NCBI GenBank assembly: GCA_910577525.1
Contig: CAJTLI010000021.1
Coordinates: 1-42,019, forward strand
DNA: 42,019 bases
Source: an uncultured Oscillospiraceae bacterium
Lineage (GTDB): Bacteria > Bacillota > Clostridia > Oscillospirales > Oscillospiraceae
Reading direction: 5' to 3'
Shown here: positions 16,017 to 24,565 of the stretch, piece by piece
Layout: every line of letters begins with the position of its first letter
Numbering within the stretch: position 1 is the stretch's first letter
Position numbers and translations under genes: made by a program
Notes under the pieces: generated by a model
What the model was told of the DNA's origin: nothing
Seen by the model: the letters and a program-made list of their open reading frames with translations, nothing else
Database searches by the model: none

Positions 16017-16586
16017 ATGGCAATGATCACAGCAGGCGATTTCCGCAACGGCGTGACCTTTGAGATGGAAGGCAAAGTGATGCAGGTCGTGGAGTTCCAG
16101 CACGTCAAGCCCGGCAAGGGCGCGGCTTTCGTGCGCACGAAGATGAAGAACGTCATTACCGGCGCCGTCACCGAGACCTCCTTCAACCCCACCGCCAAGT
16201 TTGAGCAGGCCTTTGTGGACCGCAAGGACATGGAGTACAGCTACAACGACGGCGACCTGTACTACTTCATGGACATGGAGACCTATGACATGACCCCCAT
16301 CAACAAGGATGTCCTGGGGGACAATTTCAAGTTTGTCAAGGAGAACATGACCTGCAAGATCATGTCCTACAAGGGCAGCGTGTTCGGGGTGGAGCCCCCT
16401 AACTTTGTGGAGCTGGAGGTTACGGAGACCGATCCCGGCTTCAAGGGCGACACCGCCACCAACGTCACCAAGCCCGCCACCCTGGAGACCGGCGCGGAGA
16501 TCAAGGTGCCCCTGTTCATCAACCCCGGCGACAAGATCCGCATCGACACCCGCACCGGCGAGTATCTGGAGCGCTGCAAGGGCTGA
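16017..16586 (+). CDS. efp: Translation elongation factor P
   Basis: EF-P, 189 residues, enters the ribosomal E site and relieves stalling at polyproline stretches. The N-terminal KOW-like domain has the tip loop KPGKGAAF (31-38), where the lysine in PGKG is the usual modification site. The C-terminal OB domain ends with GDKIRIDTRTGEYLERCKG, the EF-P signature. GGAGG lies eight bases before the ATG. It is followed by a CD1247-type gene, a pairing common in Clostridia. Codon use is strongly biased, as expected for a highly expressed gene. Confidence 0.98.
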   Translation: MAMITAGDFRNGVTFEMEGKVMQVVEFQHVKPGKGAAFVRTKMKNVITGAVTETSFNPTAKFEQAFVDRKDMEYSYNDGDLYYFMDMETYDMTPINKDVLGDNFKFVKENMTCKIMSYKGSVFGVEPPNFVELEVTETDPGFKGDTATNVTKPATLETGAEIKVPLFINPGDKIRIDTRTGEYLERCKG

Positions 16587-16649
16587 GCGCGGAGAAGCAG
16601 CCGGGAAGAGAGCTTGGACTGGAGCGCGGCAAGAAAAAGGAGCGCAAAG

Positions 16650-17084
16650 ATGACCATTACAGAGAAAGTGGCCTATATTCAGGGCCTGTTCGACGGGATG
16701 AGGCTGGATACGGAGAAATCCGGCGAGGCCCGCATTCTCTCTGAGGTGCTGGATGTTCTGCGCGAGGTAGGCCAGCAGCTGGACGGCATGGAGGCCTCCA
16801 TGGATCAGTTCGACGGCGACCTGGACACCCTGGAGGACGCGGTGGCCGGTCTGGAGGAGGCCGTCTTCGAGGAGGAGGACGGCCAGGAGACTGGCCTTGA
16901 CGGTTCGGACGGTGAGGAGGAGGACTTTTTCCAGATCCCCTGTCCCACCTGCGGCGAGGACCTGGTGGTGGATGACGAGGCGCTGGCCGCCGGGCTGGTG
17001 GAGTGCCCCGTCTGCCACGGCAAGTTCGCCCTGTCTTTCGACGAGGATGGGGACGGGCCCCCGCAGGATGTCGGCGAGGATTGA
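16650..17084 (+). CDS. CD1247 N-terminal domain protein with zinc ribbon
   Basis: A 144-residue protein. The N-terminal helical part (1-75, MTITEKVAYIQGLFDGM) matches the CD1247 N-terminal domain found beside efp in many Clostridia. A very acidic stretch (about 73-98) follows. The C-terminal half has CPTC and CPVC pairs (near 99-102 and 122-125), a likely zinc ribbon. Function is unknown. AAAAGGAG precedes the ATG at 16650. It shares the efp transcript, which ends in the strong terminator at 17117. Confidence 0.82.
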   Translation: MTITEKVAYIQGLFDGMRLDTEKSGEARILSEVLDVLREVGQQLDGMEASMDQFDGDLDTLEDAVAGLEEAVFEEEDGQETGLDGSDGEEEDFFQIPCPTCGEDLVVDDEALAAGLVECPVCHGKFALSFDEDGDGPPQDVGED

Positions 17085-17116
17085 GAAGCGGGATTTGGCG
17101 ACGCCGGACAAGCTGA

Positions 17117-17150
17117 CGCCGCAGGCTTTGGAAAGCCTGCGGCGTTTTTT
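17117..17150 (+). terminator. Terminator of the efp operon
   Basis: A perfect 13-bp stem (17117-17129 with 17132-17144) is followed directly by six T (17145-17150). Confidence 0.93.
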
Positions 17151-17180
17151 GTCTGCGCGTTTTGCGGGGCAGGGGGGAGG

Positions 17181-17867
17181 CTATACGGGGGCCCTGGGGT
17201 CCGGGTCCGCCCAGAGGGTGGAGAAATAGTCGTAGTACGGCATCAGGAAGGTGAAGCCCTCCGCCAGCCGGTCCGCCAGCGCCTGTTGATAGACGGCCTC
17301 CGTGAGCGCCTCGCTGTGGCCCAGGTCCAGGGACTTTTTGTTGTACCAGCCCGCCAGCCTGGATTCAGAGCAAGGCTTTTTCCGGCTGTACTCCGGCCCC
17401 TCCAGCGCGAATTCCGACTGCTTTTCCAGCCTGTTGTGGAGCTTCAGCAGAGGCTTGGGGTCCCGGTCAATGCGGGCCCGGTGCTTTTCCATGATAATGG
17501 GCTGAGCGGCCCAGAAGCCCATGCCGTAGCTCCAGCCGTCGGGGGCCAGCTCAAACCAGAGCACCGGGTGGTTCCCGCCGGAGGCCTCGTTGCCGAACCG
17601 GGACAGAGACAGCCACAGGTGGTCCTTATAGGGCCCCCGGCCAAACAGCCGCCGGGCGTCCCGGTAAATGCGGGAGATTTTCAGGTTCAGCCCGTTTTCG
17701 GGGAAGCGGTCCAGCAGCTCCCCCTGCACCTGCCTGCCAAGCTCCTTCATCGGGTTAAGGAAATAGGTCTGATAGTCGGATTTGTGGGCTTCAAACCAGC
17801 TCCGCTCATTGTTGAAGCGGATGCCCCACATGAAATCCACCGTCTCTTGAGAAAAGCCTTGAAACAT
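17181..17867 (-). CDS. DUF2461 family protein
   Basis: A 228-residue protein of the DUF2461 family, recognised from FxNNERSWFEAHKSDY near the N-terminus, RIYRDARRLFGRGPYKDHLW (66-85) and the WYNKKSLDLG segment. Members are about 220 residues, cytosolic and of unknown biochemical role. GGAGGAACGG precedes the ATG. It follows the VanW-family gene by 17 bp on the same strand and is probably co-transcribed with it. Confidence 0.87.
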   Translation of the reverse strand: MFQGFSQETVDFMWGIRFNNERSWFEAHKSDYQTYFLNPMKELGRQVQGELLDRFPENGLNLKISRIYRDARRLFGRGPYKDHLWLSLSRFGNEASGGNHPVLWFELAPDGWSYGMGFWAAQPIIMEKHRARIDRDPKPLLKLHNRLEKQSEFALEGPEYSRKKPCSESRLAGWYNKKSLDLGHSEALTEAVYQQALADRLAEGFTFLMPYYDYFSTLWADPDPRAPV

Positions 17868-17884
17868 GGAAACCGTTCCTCCGT

Positions 17885-19705
17885 TCAGGCGGGCTGAAGC
17901 CAGTCCGGCATGGTCTCGGCGGGAAGCGGGTCCACAGGCGGAGTGGGTTCAGGGGTTGGGGTGGGCTCCACGGGCGGAAGGGTGGGCTCAGGCGTGGGCT
18001 CCACAGGCGGAAGGGTGGGCGTGGACTGGGGCGGCGGAGTGGGCTCGGTCACGGGGAGGGTGGGCTCCACAGGGGGATCGCTGGACGCGGGGGGTTCGGT
18101 GCCCTCGCCCCAGGGACCGGTGTCCGCGGGGTTGTAGAGGATCTTTTTGTCCCGCTTGGCGTAGACGCTGTGGTTTTCAAAGGTGCGGGAGAGCAGGGAG
18201 CCGTCGGCGCCGTACACGCAGCGGTACACGTCCACCACATAGCCGGTATAGGGGGTGACATCCACCTTGGTGGTGCCCCGCGGGATGGTCTCGTCGGGCT
18301 CGTATACGGTGGTCCAGGGGGTGCTGGACTGGGTGTACCGCTCCGTTTTGACCGAGACGCCGTCCGGATTGCTGCCGTAGAACTGCACCGTCAGCTTTCC
18401 GAAGGCCCCGCCCTCCGTGAAAGCCACGATTTTGATGGGGAAGCCGGTGCTGTTGCGGAACTGATAGTCCAGGCTGGGATAGTAGACGGTGGCGTCCAGT
18501 CCGTTGGGGATATAGCCGGTGGAGAAGGCGTGGCAGGCCCGCCGCACGATCTCCAGGTTGGCGTACACCGAGCAGTAGTACAGGGAAGAGGACACCTGGC
18601 ACACGCCGCCCCCGTCCATGGCCACGGTCTGGCCGCCGGCGTAGCCGGTGCTGGGCTTGTAGCCGTTGGCCACGCTGGGGTCGCCGATGACGCCCAGGTA
18701 AGAGAACACGTCCCCGGGCTGGAGCACGACGCCGTTGCAGAAGGAGGCCGCCCGGGCCACGTTGAAGGAGCGGGTGGCCACGCCGTCCAGATTGGTTGTG
18801 ACCTCGGACAGCAGGTCCTTGTAGAACATGGACTCGTCGGCGGCGACCCCCGGCGGGGTGAACTCCAGGGGGATGACCACCGGCTCGCCGGGGACAGCCT
18901 CGTCCAGCTTGGCCTGGGCCTCCCCGGCGTTGACGGACCGGCCCACCACGGCGGGAGTGAGCCTGCCGTCCGCGTCCACCCCGGCGGGTTTGGGCTCCAC
19001 GTGGATCAGGTCGTGGAGCGCCTGCCCGGTGAGCTCGGCGCTGGGGGTGGCGGCGGGCTCCACCCGGAGCTCGCTGAGGCCCTGGGCCAGGGCCTGCTCC
19101 ACCTGGTCCAGCAGGGCGGCGGCGTCCACCTTCTGGCCGTCGCTGCCGGGGGTGACGGTGACGGACTCATCGCCCAGCTCATAGGTGAAGTCCACCGGGG
19201 CCACGTACAGCTCGTCGGCGATGGACTGGATAATGCCCTTGGCCTGGGCCTCGCCCTCGGGGGTGAAGGCGGCGGCGGACAGGGACAAGCTGGTAGGCTC
19301 CTTCGCCAGGCCCATCCACATGGCGCCCAGCTTCCAGAAGGGCTGGTCCTCTTTGGCGGACATGCCCAGCTCTACCGCCGCCTCGGGGGCGCAGGCCATC
19401 AGCTCGCCGGACAGCTCCCTGCTCTGGCCCTCGCCATAGAGGAGGGTGAGCTTGCGGCTGTCCAGCCGCTGGTCCATCTCCTTGGAGACCACGGCCAGGG
19501 CCTCCTCCCGATTAAGCCCGCCCAGGTCGGCCACCGTCTCGCCCTGGGCGTCCACGGCCACCGAGCCGGGCAGCAGCTGGTCATTGGCCTGCACCCAGCC
19601 GCACAGCCCGAAATAGCCGCCCGCCAGGGCGGCCACGACCGCGGCGGCGGCGATTCCGGCGATGAGCGCGGCGGGAATACCTTTTTTCGGTGTGGATTCT
19701 TCCAT
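17885..19705 (-). CDS. VanW-family cell-wall protein with Pro-rich tail
   Basis: A 606-residue surface protein. A membrane anchor (about 10-33) is followed by two peptidoglycan-binding-4-like repeats (about 40-300). The VanW domain (about 310-445) contains SFCNGVVLQPGDVFSYLGVIG and GGGVCQVSSSLY. A G5-like beta region follows, and then a low-complexity tail (about 535-595) of repeated PTLPPVEPTP units. Related YoaR/VanW proteins act at the cell wall, but the activity is not established. The ATG at 19705 follows GGGAGG by ten bases; the TTG further up is part of that ribosome site. It has its own promoter and a structured leader. Confidence 0.9.
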   Translation of the reverse strand: MEESTPKKGIPAALIAGIAAAAVVAALAGGYFGLCGWVQANDQLLPGSVAVDAQGETVADLGGLNREEALAVVSKEMDQRLDSRKLTLLYGEGQSRELSGELMACAPEAAVELGMSAKEDQPFWKLGAMWMGLAKEPTSLSLSAAAFTPEGEAQAKGIIQSIADELYVAPVDFTYELGDESVTVTPGSDGQKVDAAALLDQVEQALAQGLSELRVEPAATPSAELTGQALHDLIHVEPKPAGVDADGRLTPAVVGRSVNAGEAQAKLDEAVPGEPVVIPLEFTPPGVAADESMFYKDLLSEVTTNLDGVATRSFNVARAASFCNGVVLQPGDVFSYLGVIGDPSVANGYKPSTGYAGGQTVAMDGGGVCQVSSSLYYCSVYANLEIVRRACHAFSTGYIPNGLDATVYYPSLDYQFRNSTGFPIKIVAFTEGGAFGKLTVQFYGSNPDGVSVKTERYTQSSTPWTTVYEPDETIPRGTTKVDVTPYTGYVVDVYRCVYGADGSLLSRTFENHSVYAKRDKKILYNPADTGPWGEGTEPPASSDPPVEPTLPVTEPTPPPQSTPTLPPVEPTPEPTLPPVEPTPTPEPTPPVDPLPAETMPDWLQPA

Positions 19706-19723
19706 TCTGCGACAACCTCCCAA

Positions 19724-19792
19724 CCATGGGACCGCACCTCGGATCGGGCGAACGCCGGGCAGGCGTCATCCGGGGTGCGGACTGATCCATGG
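19724..19792 (-). promoter_or_regulatory. Structured leader of the VanW-family gene
   Basis: CCGCACCTCGGAT (19732-19744) pairs with ATCCGGGGTGCGG (19768-19780) over 13 bp with one wobble. An inner stem ACGCC/GGCGT caps it, and CCATGG copies at 19724-19729 and 19787-19792 can extend it. It ends right at the GGGAGG ribosome site. It does not match a riboswitch class I recognise. Confidence 0.45.
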
Positions 19793-19852
19793 ACGTTCCT
19801 TGACTCTGATTGCCGGGTCAGGCGGCGCTGCGCAATCATGACAATCGTTAAT

Positions 19853-19881
19853 ATTGTACCACCTTATATCAAATTGGGCAA
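19853..19881 (-). promoter_or_regulatory. Promoter of the VanW-DUF2461 operon
   Basis: On the minus strand TTGCCC (19881-19876) and TACAAT (19858-19853) are 17 bases apart. TG precedes the -10 (GGTGGTACAAT). The leader would be about 140 bases and would contain the 19724-19792 structure. Confidence 0.7.
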
Positions 19882-19957
19882 GGAAAAGTATACGGAAAAA
19901 GAGTTACAATTTGGTATCAAAACAGCAAAAACGTGTGGAGAATTTTAACTTTGCCCC

Positions 19958-19994
19958 AAAAAAACCGCCCGCCGGAGTTCTGGCGGGCGGTTTT
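19958..19994 (-). terminator. Terminator of fbp
   Basis: A 13-bp stem (19961-19973 with 19982-19994) is followed on the minus strand by seven T (19964-19958). It lies 68 bp after the fbp stop. Confidence 0.92.
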
Positions 19995-20061
19995 GCGGAA
20001 ATCTGTCGGAAACCGGTGCGGGCGGGCTTGGCCGGCGGGTGCGGATTGCGGAAAATTTCGC

Positions 20062-22056
20062 TCAAGTCTTGTGGCTCTCCACAATGGCGCCGCTGCGGAA
20101 GGCGGCCACCAGGTCCACCAGCTCGTCGATCTGGCCCTGGAGCTTTTTGCCGATGTCCGTCTGGAGGATCATGGCCCGGCTCTCCAGCCGCTCGAACACC
20201 TGGGTGGTGGAGGCGATGTCATAATTTTTGTGGATGGCGGCGGCCCGGCCCACAAAGGGCTCGTGGGCCACCAGCCGGAAGCAGGTGGAGTTGTAGATGA
20301 GGGTATATCCGGCTATGCCGGTGGTCTTCTGGTAGGCCTTGCAGAAGCCGCCGTCAATGACCACCAGCTTGCCGCCGCCCTTCACGGGGCTCTCGCCCTT
20401 TTTGGACTTGACGGGGACGTGACCGTTGATGATGTGGCAGTGGGGGCCCTCCAGGCCGAACTCCTTTAAAATGCCCTCGCACACCGCCGGGTCGTTGTAC
20501 AGGTGGTAGTAGGCGTTTTTGGCCTCCACATGGGTGGCCTCGTCGGCGATGAACCGCCGCTCAAAGGTGGTCATGCGGTCCCGGCCGAAGATGGGGGAGT
20601 TGCGGCCCGCCCACAGCCACCACAGGAAGTCCATGCCCTGCTGGCGGGTGGGGCCCATCCGGTTGTAGTAGGCCTGGCGGGCGGTCTTGTCGGCGTAGTC
20701 CAGGAAGGCCCGGCCGGACAGGCCGTCGCAGCCGATGGAGAAGCGCATGAGAGAGCCGTCCTCGTGTATGGGGATGCAGCCGTGGAAGAGCAGATTGCCG
20801 TTGTAGACGCGGTACAGGCTCCCTTTGGAGTAGAGGTAGCGGACGTGGCGCTGGAGCTTTTCGCTGTGGCGGAAGGAGCGGGTGAGGGTGTTGATGAGGG
20901 TATCCTCCTCCGGGGTGAGGGTGTAGGGGTCTGCCGGGTCCACAGTGGGGAAATCGGTGTCCAGCATGGGATAGGTCACGCCGTCGATGGTGATGGTTTT
21001 GGCGTCGTAGTCGATCTTGTCCAGCAGCAGCCGGTCGTCCATCCGGAAGGAGGGGTTGCGCTGGATCTTCTGGCCCTCCAGCTTGAAGAGGATCATGGAG
21101 ATGGCCTTGTGCATCCGGGCGCCCAGCACCCGGTCCAGGTCGGTGACGCTGTCCTCATCCTCTTTGGCGATTTTCAGCTCGAAGCGGCTGATGTCGCAGT
21201 GGCGATAAAACTCGTCGGCGAACACGGACAGGGGCCGCAGGGAGATGCCGTAGCCCGTCTCGATGACCTCCAGGTTGTTGTAACGCAGGGAGTTGGCCAG
21301 CACCGTGGCCACCAGGGTGCGGGAGCCGGAGGCGGCCCCCATCCAGAGAATGTCGTGGTTGCCCCACTGGATGTCCACGCTGTGGTAGGCCATCAGGCTG
21401 TCCATAATCACGTCGGCGCCGGGGCCCCGGTCAAAGATGTCGCCCACCAGGTGCAGGTGGTCCACCGACAGCCGCTTGATGAGCTCACACAGCTCGATGA
21501 GGAAGTTGGACGCCCGGTCCAGGTCGATGATGGTGTTGATGATGTTCTCGTAGTAGTCCCGTTTGTCCGCCTCGTTTTTTTCATAGTGGGTGTGGATCAG
21601 CTCGTCGATGATGTAGGCGTACTCGGGCGGCATGGCCTTGCGGACCTTGGAGCGGGTGTACTTGGCGCTGACCAGGCAGCACAGGTCGATGAGCCGGTGA
21701 AAGGTGATCCTGTACCACTCCCGCATGTCGTCGCATTCCCGCTCGATCTCCTCCAGCTTCTCCTCGGGGTAGTAGATGAGGGTGGCCAGCTGGTCCCGGT
21801 CGGACCGGGGAACGGTGGCCCCCAGCAGCTCGTCGATCTTGACGCGCACCACGCCGGAGGCGGAGTTGAGGATGTGCTGGAAGGCCTCGAACTCCCCGTG
21901 GACATCGCTCAGGAAGTGCTCGGTGCCCTTGGGCAGGTTTTGAATGGCCCGCAGGTTGATGATCTCGGTGCAGGCGGCCTGGACGTTGGGGTACTGCCGG
22001 GCCAGCAGCTTCAGGTACTCCAGCCGCTCGGGGGAAAAGACGGTGTTGGGCTTCAT
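20062..22056 (-). CDS. fbp: Class III fructose-1,6-bisphosphatase
   Basis: A 664-residue FBPase of the Bacillus/Clostridium class III, usual length about 640-670. It dephosphorylates fructose-1,6-bisphosphate in gluconeogenesis. The metallophosphoesterase motifs are visible: FLSDVHGEFEAF near the N-terminus, LVGDIFDRGPGAD and WGNHDILWMGA. The ATG at 22056 has AAAGGAGG seven bases upstream, so the frame extension to 22116 is not used. It is monocistronic, with a TGGCATAAT extended -10 possible near 22099-22107. Confidence 0.95.
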   Translation of the reverse strand: MKPNTVFSPERLEYLKLLARQYPNVQAACTEIINLRAIQNLPKGTEHFLSDVHGEFEAFQHILNSASGVVRVKIDELLGATVPRSDRDQLATLIYYPEEKLEEIERECDDMREWYRITFHRLIDLCCLVSAKYTRSKVRKAMPPEYAYIIDELIHTHYEKNEADKRDYYENIINTIIDLDRASNFLIELCELIKRLSVDHLHLVGDIFDRGPGADVIMDSLMAYHSVDIQWGNHDILWMGAASGSRTLVATVLANSLRYNNLEVIETGYGISLRPLSVFADEFYRHCDISRFELKIAKEDEDSVTDLDRVLGARMHKAISMILFKLEGQKIQRNPSFRMDDRLLLDKIDYDAKTITIDGVTYPMLDTDFPTVDPADPYTLTPEEDTLINTLTRSFRHSEKLQRHVRYLYSKGSLYRVYNGNLLFHGCIPIHEDGSLMRFSIGCDGLSGRAFLDYADKTARQAYYNRMGPTRQQGMDFLWWLWAGRNSPIFGRDRMTTFERRFIADEATHVEAKNAYYHLYNDPAVCEGILKEFGLEGPHCHIINGHVPVKSKKGESPVKGGGKLVVIDGGFCKAYQKTTGIAGYTLIYNSTCFRLVAHEPFVGRAAAIHKNYDIASTTQVFERLESRAMILQTDIGKKLQGQIDELVDLVAAFRSGAIVESHKT

Positions 22057-22131
22057 GGGGCGTCCTCCTTTGAGTGGATATTTTTGTATAGTCCCATTAT
22101 GCCATAGATTTTTCAAAAAGGGAAGACGAAA

Positions 22132-22165
22132 AGCGCAAAAGCGGAAAAATTTCCGCTTTTGCGCT
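22132..22165 (-). terminator. Terminator after the YciI gene
   Basis: A perfect 16-bp stem (22132-22147 with 22150-22165) is followed on the minus strand by TTTTCG. It separates the recR-side genes from fbp. Confidence 0.8.
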
Positions 22166-22205
22166 CTATTTTCGTTAAAAAAATATCAAAATGACACGCT
22201 TCCGC

Positions 22206-22505
22206 TCAGAGCAGGTAGTTGTTGTCCCGGTCGGCCACCTGGAGGGCTTTCAGCTTGTACGTCGCAAAGCCCTCCGTTACCAGCGGCTCCTGTTTGCAAA
22301 GTTCCTCGGCCTCCTCATAGCTTCCGGCCCGCAGGATGTACATCCCCGCCACGCCGGGATAGCCCTTGAATACCCCGCACAGCTCCAGATGCCCGCTGTC
22401 GTCCAGGGCCCGGAGGTTGTCCACATGGCGCTCCACCGCCGCCTTGGTGAGGCGGTTGTAGGTCTTGGTTTTCTCGATGAACATCACGTACAGCCAGCCG
22501 TTCAT
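22206..22505 (-). CDS. YciI-family small protein
   Basis: A 99-residue protein with the ferredoxin-like YCII fold pattern: an N-terminal YVMFIEK strand, a RHVDNLRALDDSGHLELCG helix-strand unit, and a C-terminal EEAEELCKQEPLVTEGF segment. YCII proteins are small dimeric enzymes of varied or unknown activity. AAAGGAG precedes the ATG. It lies 30 bp after recR on the same strand and ends in a terminator. Confidence 0.82.
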   Translation of the reverse strand: MNGWLYVMFIEKTKTYNRLTKAAVERHVDNLRALDDSGHLELCGVFKGYPGVAGMYILRAGSYEEAEELCKQEPLVTEGFATYKLKALQVADRDNNYLL

Positions 22506-22535
22506 GGGGATCGCTCCTTTCCTTTTGTGGGGCGT

Positions 22536-23138
22536 CTATATTTCCCTGCGGCCTTCTAAAGCCCGCATGAGGGTGGCGTCGTCGGCGAACTCCAGGTGGC
22601 TGCCCACGGGGATGCCGTAGGCCAGCCGGGTGGTGCGCACCCCGAAGGGCTTGAGCAGCCGGGACAGGTACATGGCGGTGGTCTCTCCCTCGGTGTCCGG
22701 GTTGGTGGCCATGATGACCTCCTCAATGCCCCCGGCGGCCACCCGCTCCACCAGCTGGGCGATGCGCAGGTCGTCCGGCCCCACATGGTTCATGGGGGAG
22801 ATCACCCCGTGGAGTACGTGGTACACCCCGCCGTACTCCCGGGAGCGCTCCATGGCCACCACGTCCTTGGGGTCGGCCACCACGCACACCACGCTGTGAT
22901 CCCGCTTGGAGGAGGCGCAGATGGGGCACTCCCCCTCCCCGTCGGTGAGGTTCTGGCACACCGGGCAGCAGCCGATGGCGGTTTTCGCCTCCAGCAGGGC
23001 GGCGGCGAAGTCACGGGCCGTCTGCTCCGGCTGGTCCAGGATGAAAAAGGCCAGCCGCTGGGCGCTCTTGCGGCCCACGCCGGGGAGCTTGGCGAACTGC
23101 TCCACTAAATTTTCCAGGGCCGCGGGAAAATAGTCCAT
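22536..23138 (-). CDS. recR: Recombination protein RecR
   Basis: RecR, 200 residues, the standard length. It works with RecO (and RecF) to load RecA at gaps during recombinational repair. A helix-hairpin-helix (KLPGVGRKSAQRLAF, 17-31) is followed by a four-cysteine zinc finger (Cys58, 61, 71, 74) and a Toprim domain (about 80-170, with VVADPKDVVAMER and ATNPDTEGETTA). GGAGG precedes the ATG at 23138. The usual dnaX and ybaB partners are not upstream; an unknown gene and rpe are there instead. Confidence 0.96.
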   Translation of the reverse strand: MDYFPAALENLVEQFAKLPGVGRKSAQRLAFFILDQPEQTARDFAAALLEAKTAIGCCPVCQNLTDGEGECPICASSKRDHSVVCVVADPKDVVAMERSREYGGVYHVLHGVISPMNHVGPDDLRIAQLVERVAAGGIEEVIMATNPDTEGETTAMYLSRLLKPFGVRTTRLAYGIPVGSHLEFADDATLMRALEGRREI

Positions 23139-23171
23139 GGGAAATCCTCCAAAGCAAACATCATTGTAAAA

Positions 23172-23615
23172 TCAGCCGCGCCCGTCTGGGAACGCGCCGG
23201 CCAGCCGCCGGGACAGCTCGGCCAGCGCCGGGGGAAAATCGGCCTCGTAGTCGTACCAGAGCACCTCGTCCCGGTTGGCGCACACCAGCGGGACAAAGGC
23301 GGCAAACAGGCTCATGAACCCTCCGGGGCAGGCCTCCGCCAGCGGCTTCCCGTCCCGGAGGGCCAGCAGGGTAAAGGTGCTGAGATAATACCGGGGCACC
23401 TTTTTCAGCTCCGCCAGCCGGATGGGGGTGCTGGGGCCGACACGGGCGCTTTTTGTTTGGCGTAATTCGGCCCGAAAGCTGAGGCCGGAAATGGCGGGCA
23501 GAGCGAAAGCATCCTGAATCTGCCGGGTCAGCGTTTGGACAGCCTGTTCCTCGTAGGTCAGGATGCGCTCCATCAGGCCGCTGTCCGACCGCTGTTCCTT
23601 CAACCGATAGGTCAT
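23172..23615 (-). CDS. Unknown conserved-looking protein
   Basis: A 147-residue protein that I do not recognise. It has a charged helical N-terminus (about 1-40), a central Arg/Lys-rich part, and a hydrophobic MSLFAAFVPLVCANRDEVLWYDYE stretch (about 100-124). There is no signal peptide or obvious motif. The ATG at 23615 has GGAGG seven bases upstream and starts 4 bp after the rpe stop, so it is probably co-transcribed with rpe. recR follows 33 bp downstream. Confidence 0.7.
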   Translation of the reverse strand: MTYRLKEQRSDSGLMERILTYEEQAVQTLTRQIQDAFALPAISGLSFRAELRQTKSARVGPSTPIRLAELKKVPRYYLSTFTLLALRDGKPLAEACPGGFMSLFAAFVPLVCANRDEVLWYDYEADFPPALAELSRRLAGAFPDGRG

Positions 23616-23619
23616 TCCC

Positions 23620-24264
23620 CTACCTCCGCAGGGCCTCAATGGCCTTTGCCGGGTCCTCCGCGCCGTACACCGCCGAGCCCGCCACCAGCACCGTGGCCCC
23701 GGCTTCTATGACCAGGGGGGCGGTTCTGGCATTGACGCCGCCGTCCACCTCCAGCTCACAGGCGGGATTGTACCGGTCGATAATGGCCCGGACCTCCCGG
23801 ATGGTATCCAGCTGGCTTTCCATGAATTTCTGCCCGCCGAAACCGGGCTCCACCGTCATGACCAGCACCATGTCAAGCTGTTCGATGTAGGGCAGAACGG
23901 CCTTGGACGACGTGATGGGCCGCAGGGCCACCGCCTTCTTCACCCCGCTGTCCTCCATGGCCCGCAGGGCGCCGGCGATCTGGGCGGGGTGGTCCGCCTC
24001 CAGGTGGACGGACAGCAGGTCCGCTCCCGCCTTGGCGAACTGTTCGATGTAGCGCGCGGGCTTGTGGATCATCAGGTGAACGTCCAGAAACATGCCGGTG
24101 TGCGCCCGGATGGACCGGACCACCGGCAGGCCAACGGTGAGATTGGGGACAAACATGCCGTCCATCACGTCCACGTGGAGCCAGTCGGCGGCGGACACCC
24201 GCCGGATATCCCGCTCCAAATTGCAAAAATCCGCCGAGAGGATGGAAGGGGCAATCTTGACCAT
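23620..24264 (-). CDS. rpe: Ribulose-phosphate 3-epimerase
   Basis: A 214-residue TIM-barrel enzyme that interconverts ribulose-5-phosphate and xylulose-5-phosphate. Diagnostic stretches are APSILSADF (5-13), HVDVMDGMFVPN (30-41) with metal-binding His and Asp, VHLMI (62-66), MTVEPGFGGQKF (136-147) and VDGGVN (173-178). The ATG at 24264 follows AAGAAGG. The frame is open further upstream only because the region is GC-rich. It begins a run rpe-unknown-recR-yciI on one strand. A GC-rich structured stretch precedes it. Confidence 0.95.
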   Translation of the reverse strand: MVKIAPSILSADFCNLERDIRRVSAADWLHVDVMDGMFVPNLTVGLPVVRSIRAHTGMFLDVHLMIHKPARYIEQFAKAGADLLSVHLEADHPAQIAGALRAMEDSGVKKAVALRPITSSKAVLPYIEQLDMVLVMTVEPGFGGQKFMESQLDTIREVRAIIDRYNPACELEVDGGVNARTAPLVIEAGATVLVAGSAVYGAEDPAKAIEALRR

Positions 24265-24333
24265 GGTTTTTTCCTTCTTTTCCTGAGTTTTCCCGCCGGG
24301 ACAGGCCCCAAATCCGGGCGGAGGGCGGGCGCA

Positions 24334-24477
24334 CCCGCCGCCCCGGCGCATAGGATAGAACACGCGGAGGTCGCCGCCGGAGGTGGCCGGGCGGTTCCCC
24401 CTGGCCCCGCTCGCGCCCGGCCGGGCCCCCGGATGGCGCGCCGCACCTGAATACCCCCCCGCAATCGCGGCGGCGGG
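24334..24477 (-). ncRNA. GC-rich rod-like RNA candidate upstream of rpe
   Basis: The 300-bp gap between rpe and the threonine dehydratase gene has no convincing gene. On the minus strand its ends pair as CCCGCCGCC (24477-24469) with GGCGGCGGG (24342-24334). A large interior bubble is followed by a rod: CCGGGGG/CCTCCGG and then GGCCGGGCG/CGCCCGGCC. TATAAC (24490-24485) would place a transcription start near the closing stem. The shape recalls 6S RNA, but I see no diagnostic sequence. Extreme GC content alone could create such pairing. Confidence 0.25.
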
Positions 24478-24494
24478 GGGAGTTGTTATACCGG

Positions 24495-24519
24495 CCATCC
24501 CGCCCAACGGGCGGGATGG
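24495..24519. terminator. Hairpin after the threonine dehydratase gene
   Basis: A perfect 11-bp stem (24495-24505 with 24509-24519, loop AAC) lies 47 bp after the stop at 24566. There is no T-run, so its efficiency is uncertain. Confidence 0.5.
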
Positions 24520-24565
24520 TACTTTCGCATCTCCCGGCGGCGGGGAAAACGAGCCAAGGGCGCTT

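Noticed and set aside
18170..19948. 592-codon plus-strand open frame opposite the VanW-family gene
   Set aside because: It is an antisense shadow with no recognisable domain, and it runs against a well-supported gene with promoter and ribosome site.
23620..24507. Longer Rpe protein starting at 24507
   Set aside because: The extra 81 codons are Gly/Ala/Pro/Arg noise from GC-rich sequence. The ATG at 24264 has a ribosome site and the normal Rpe start.
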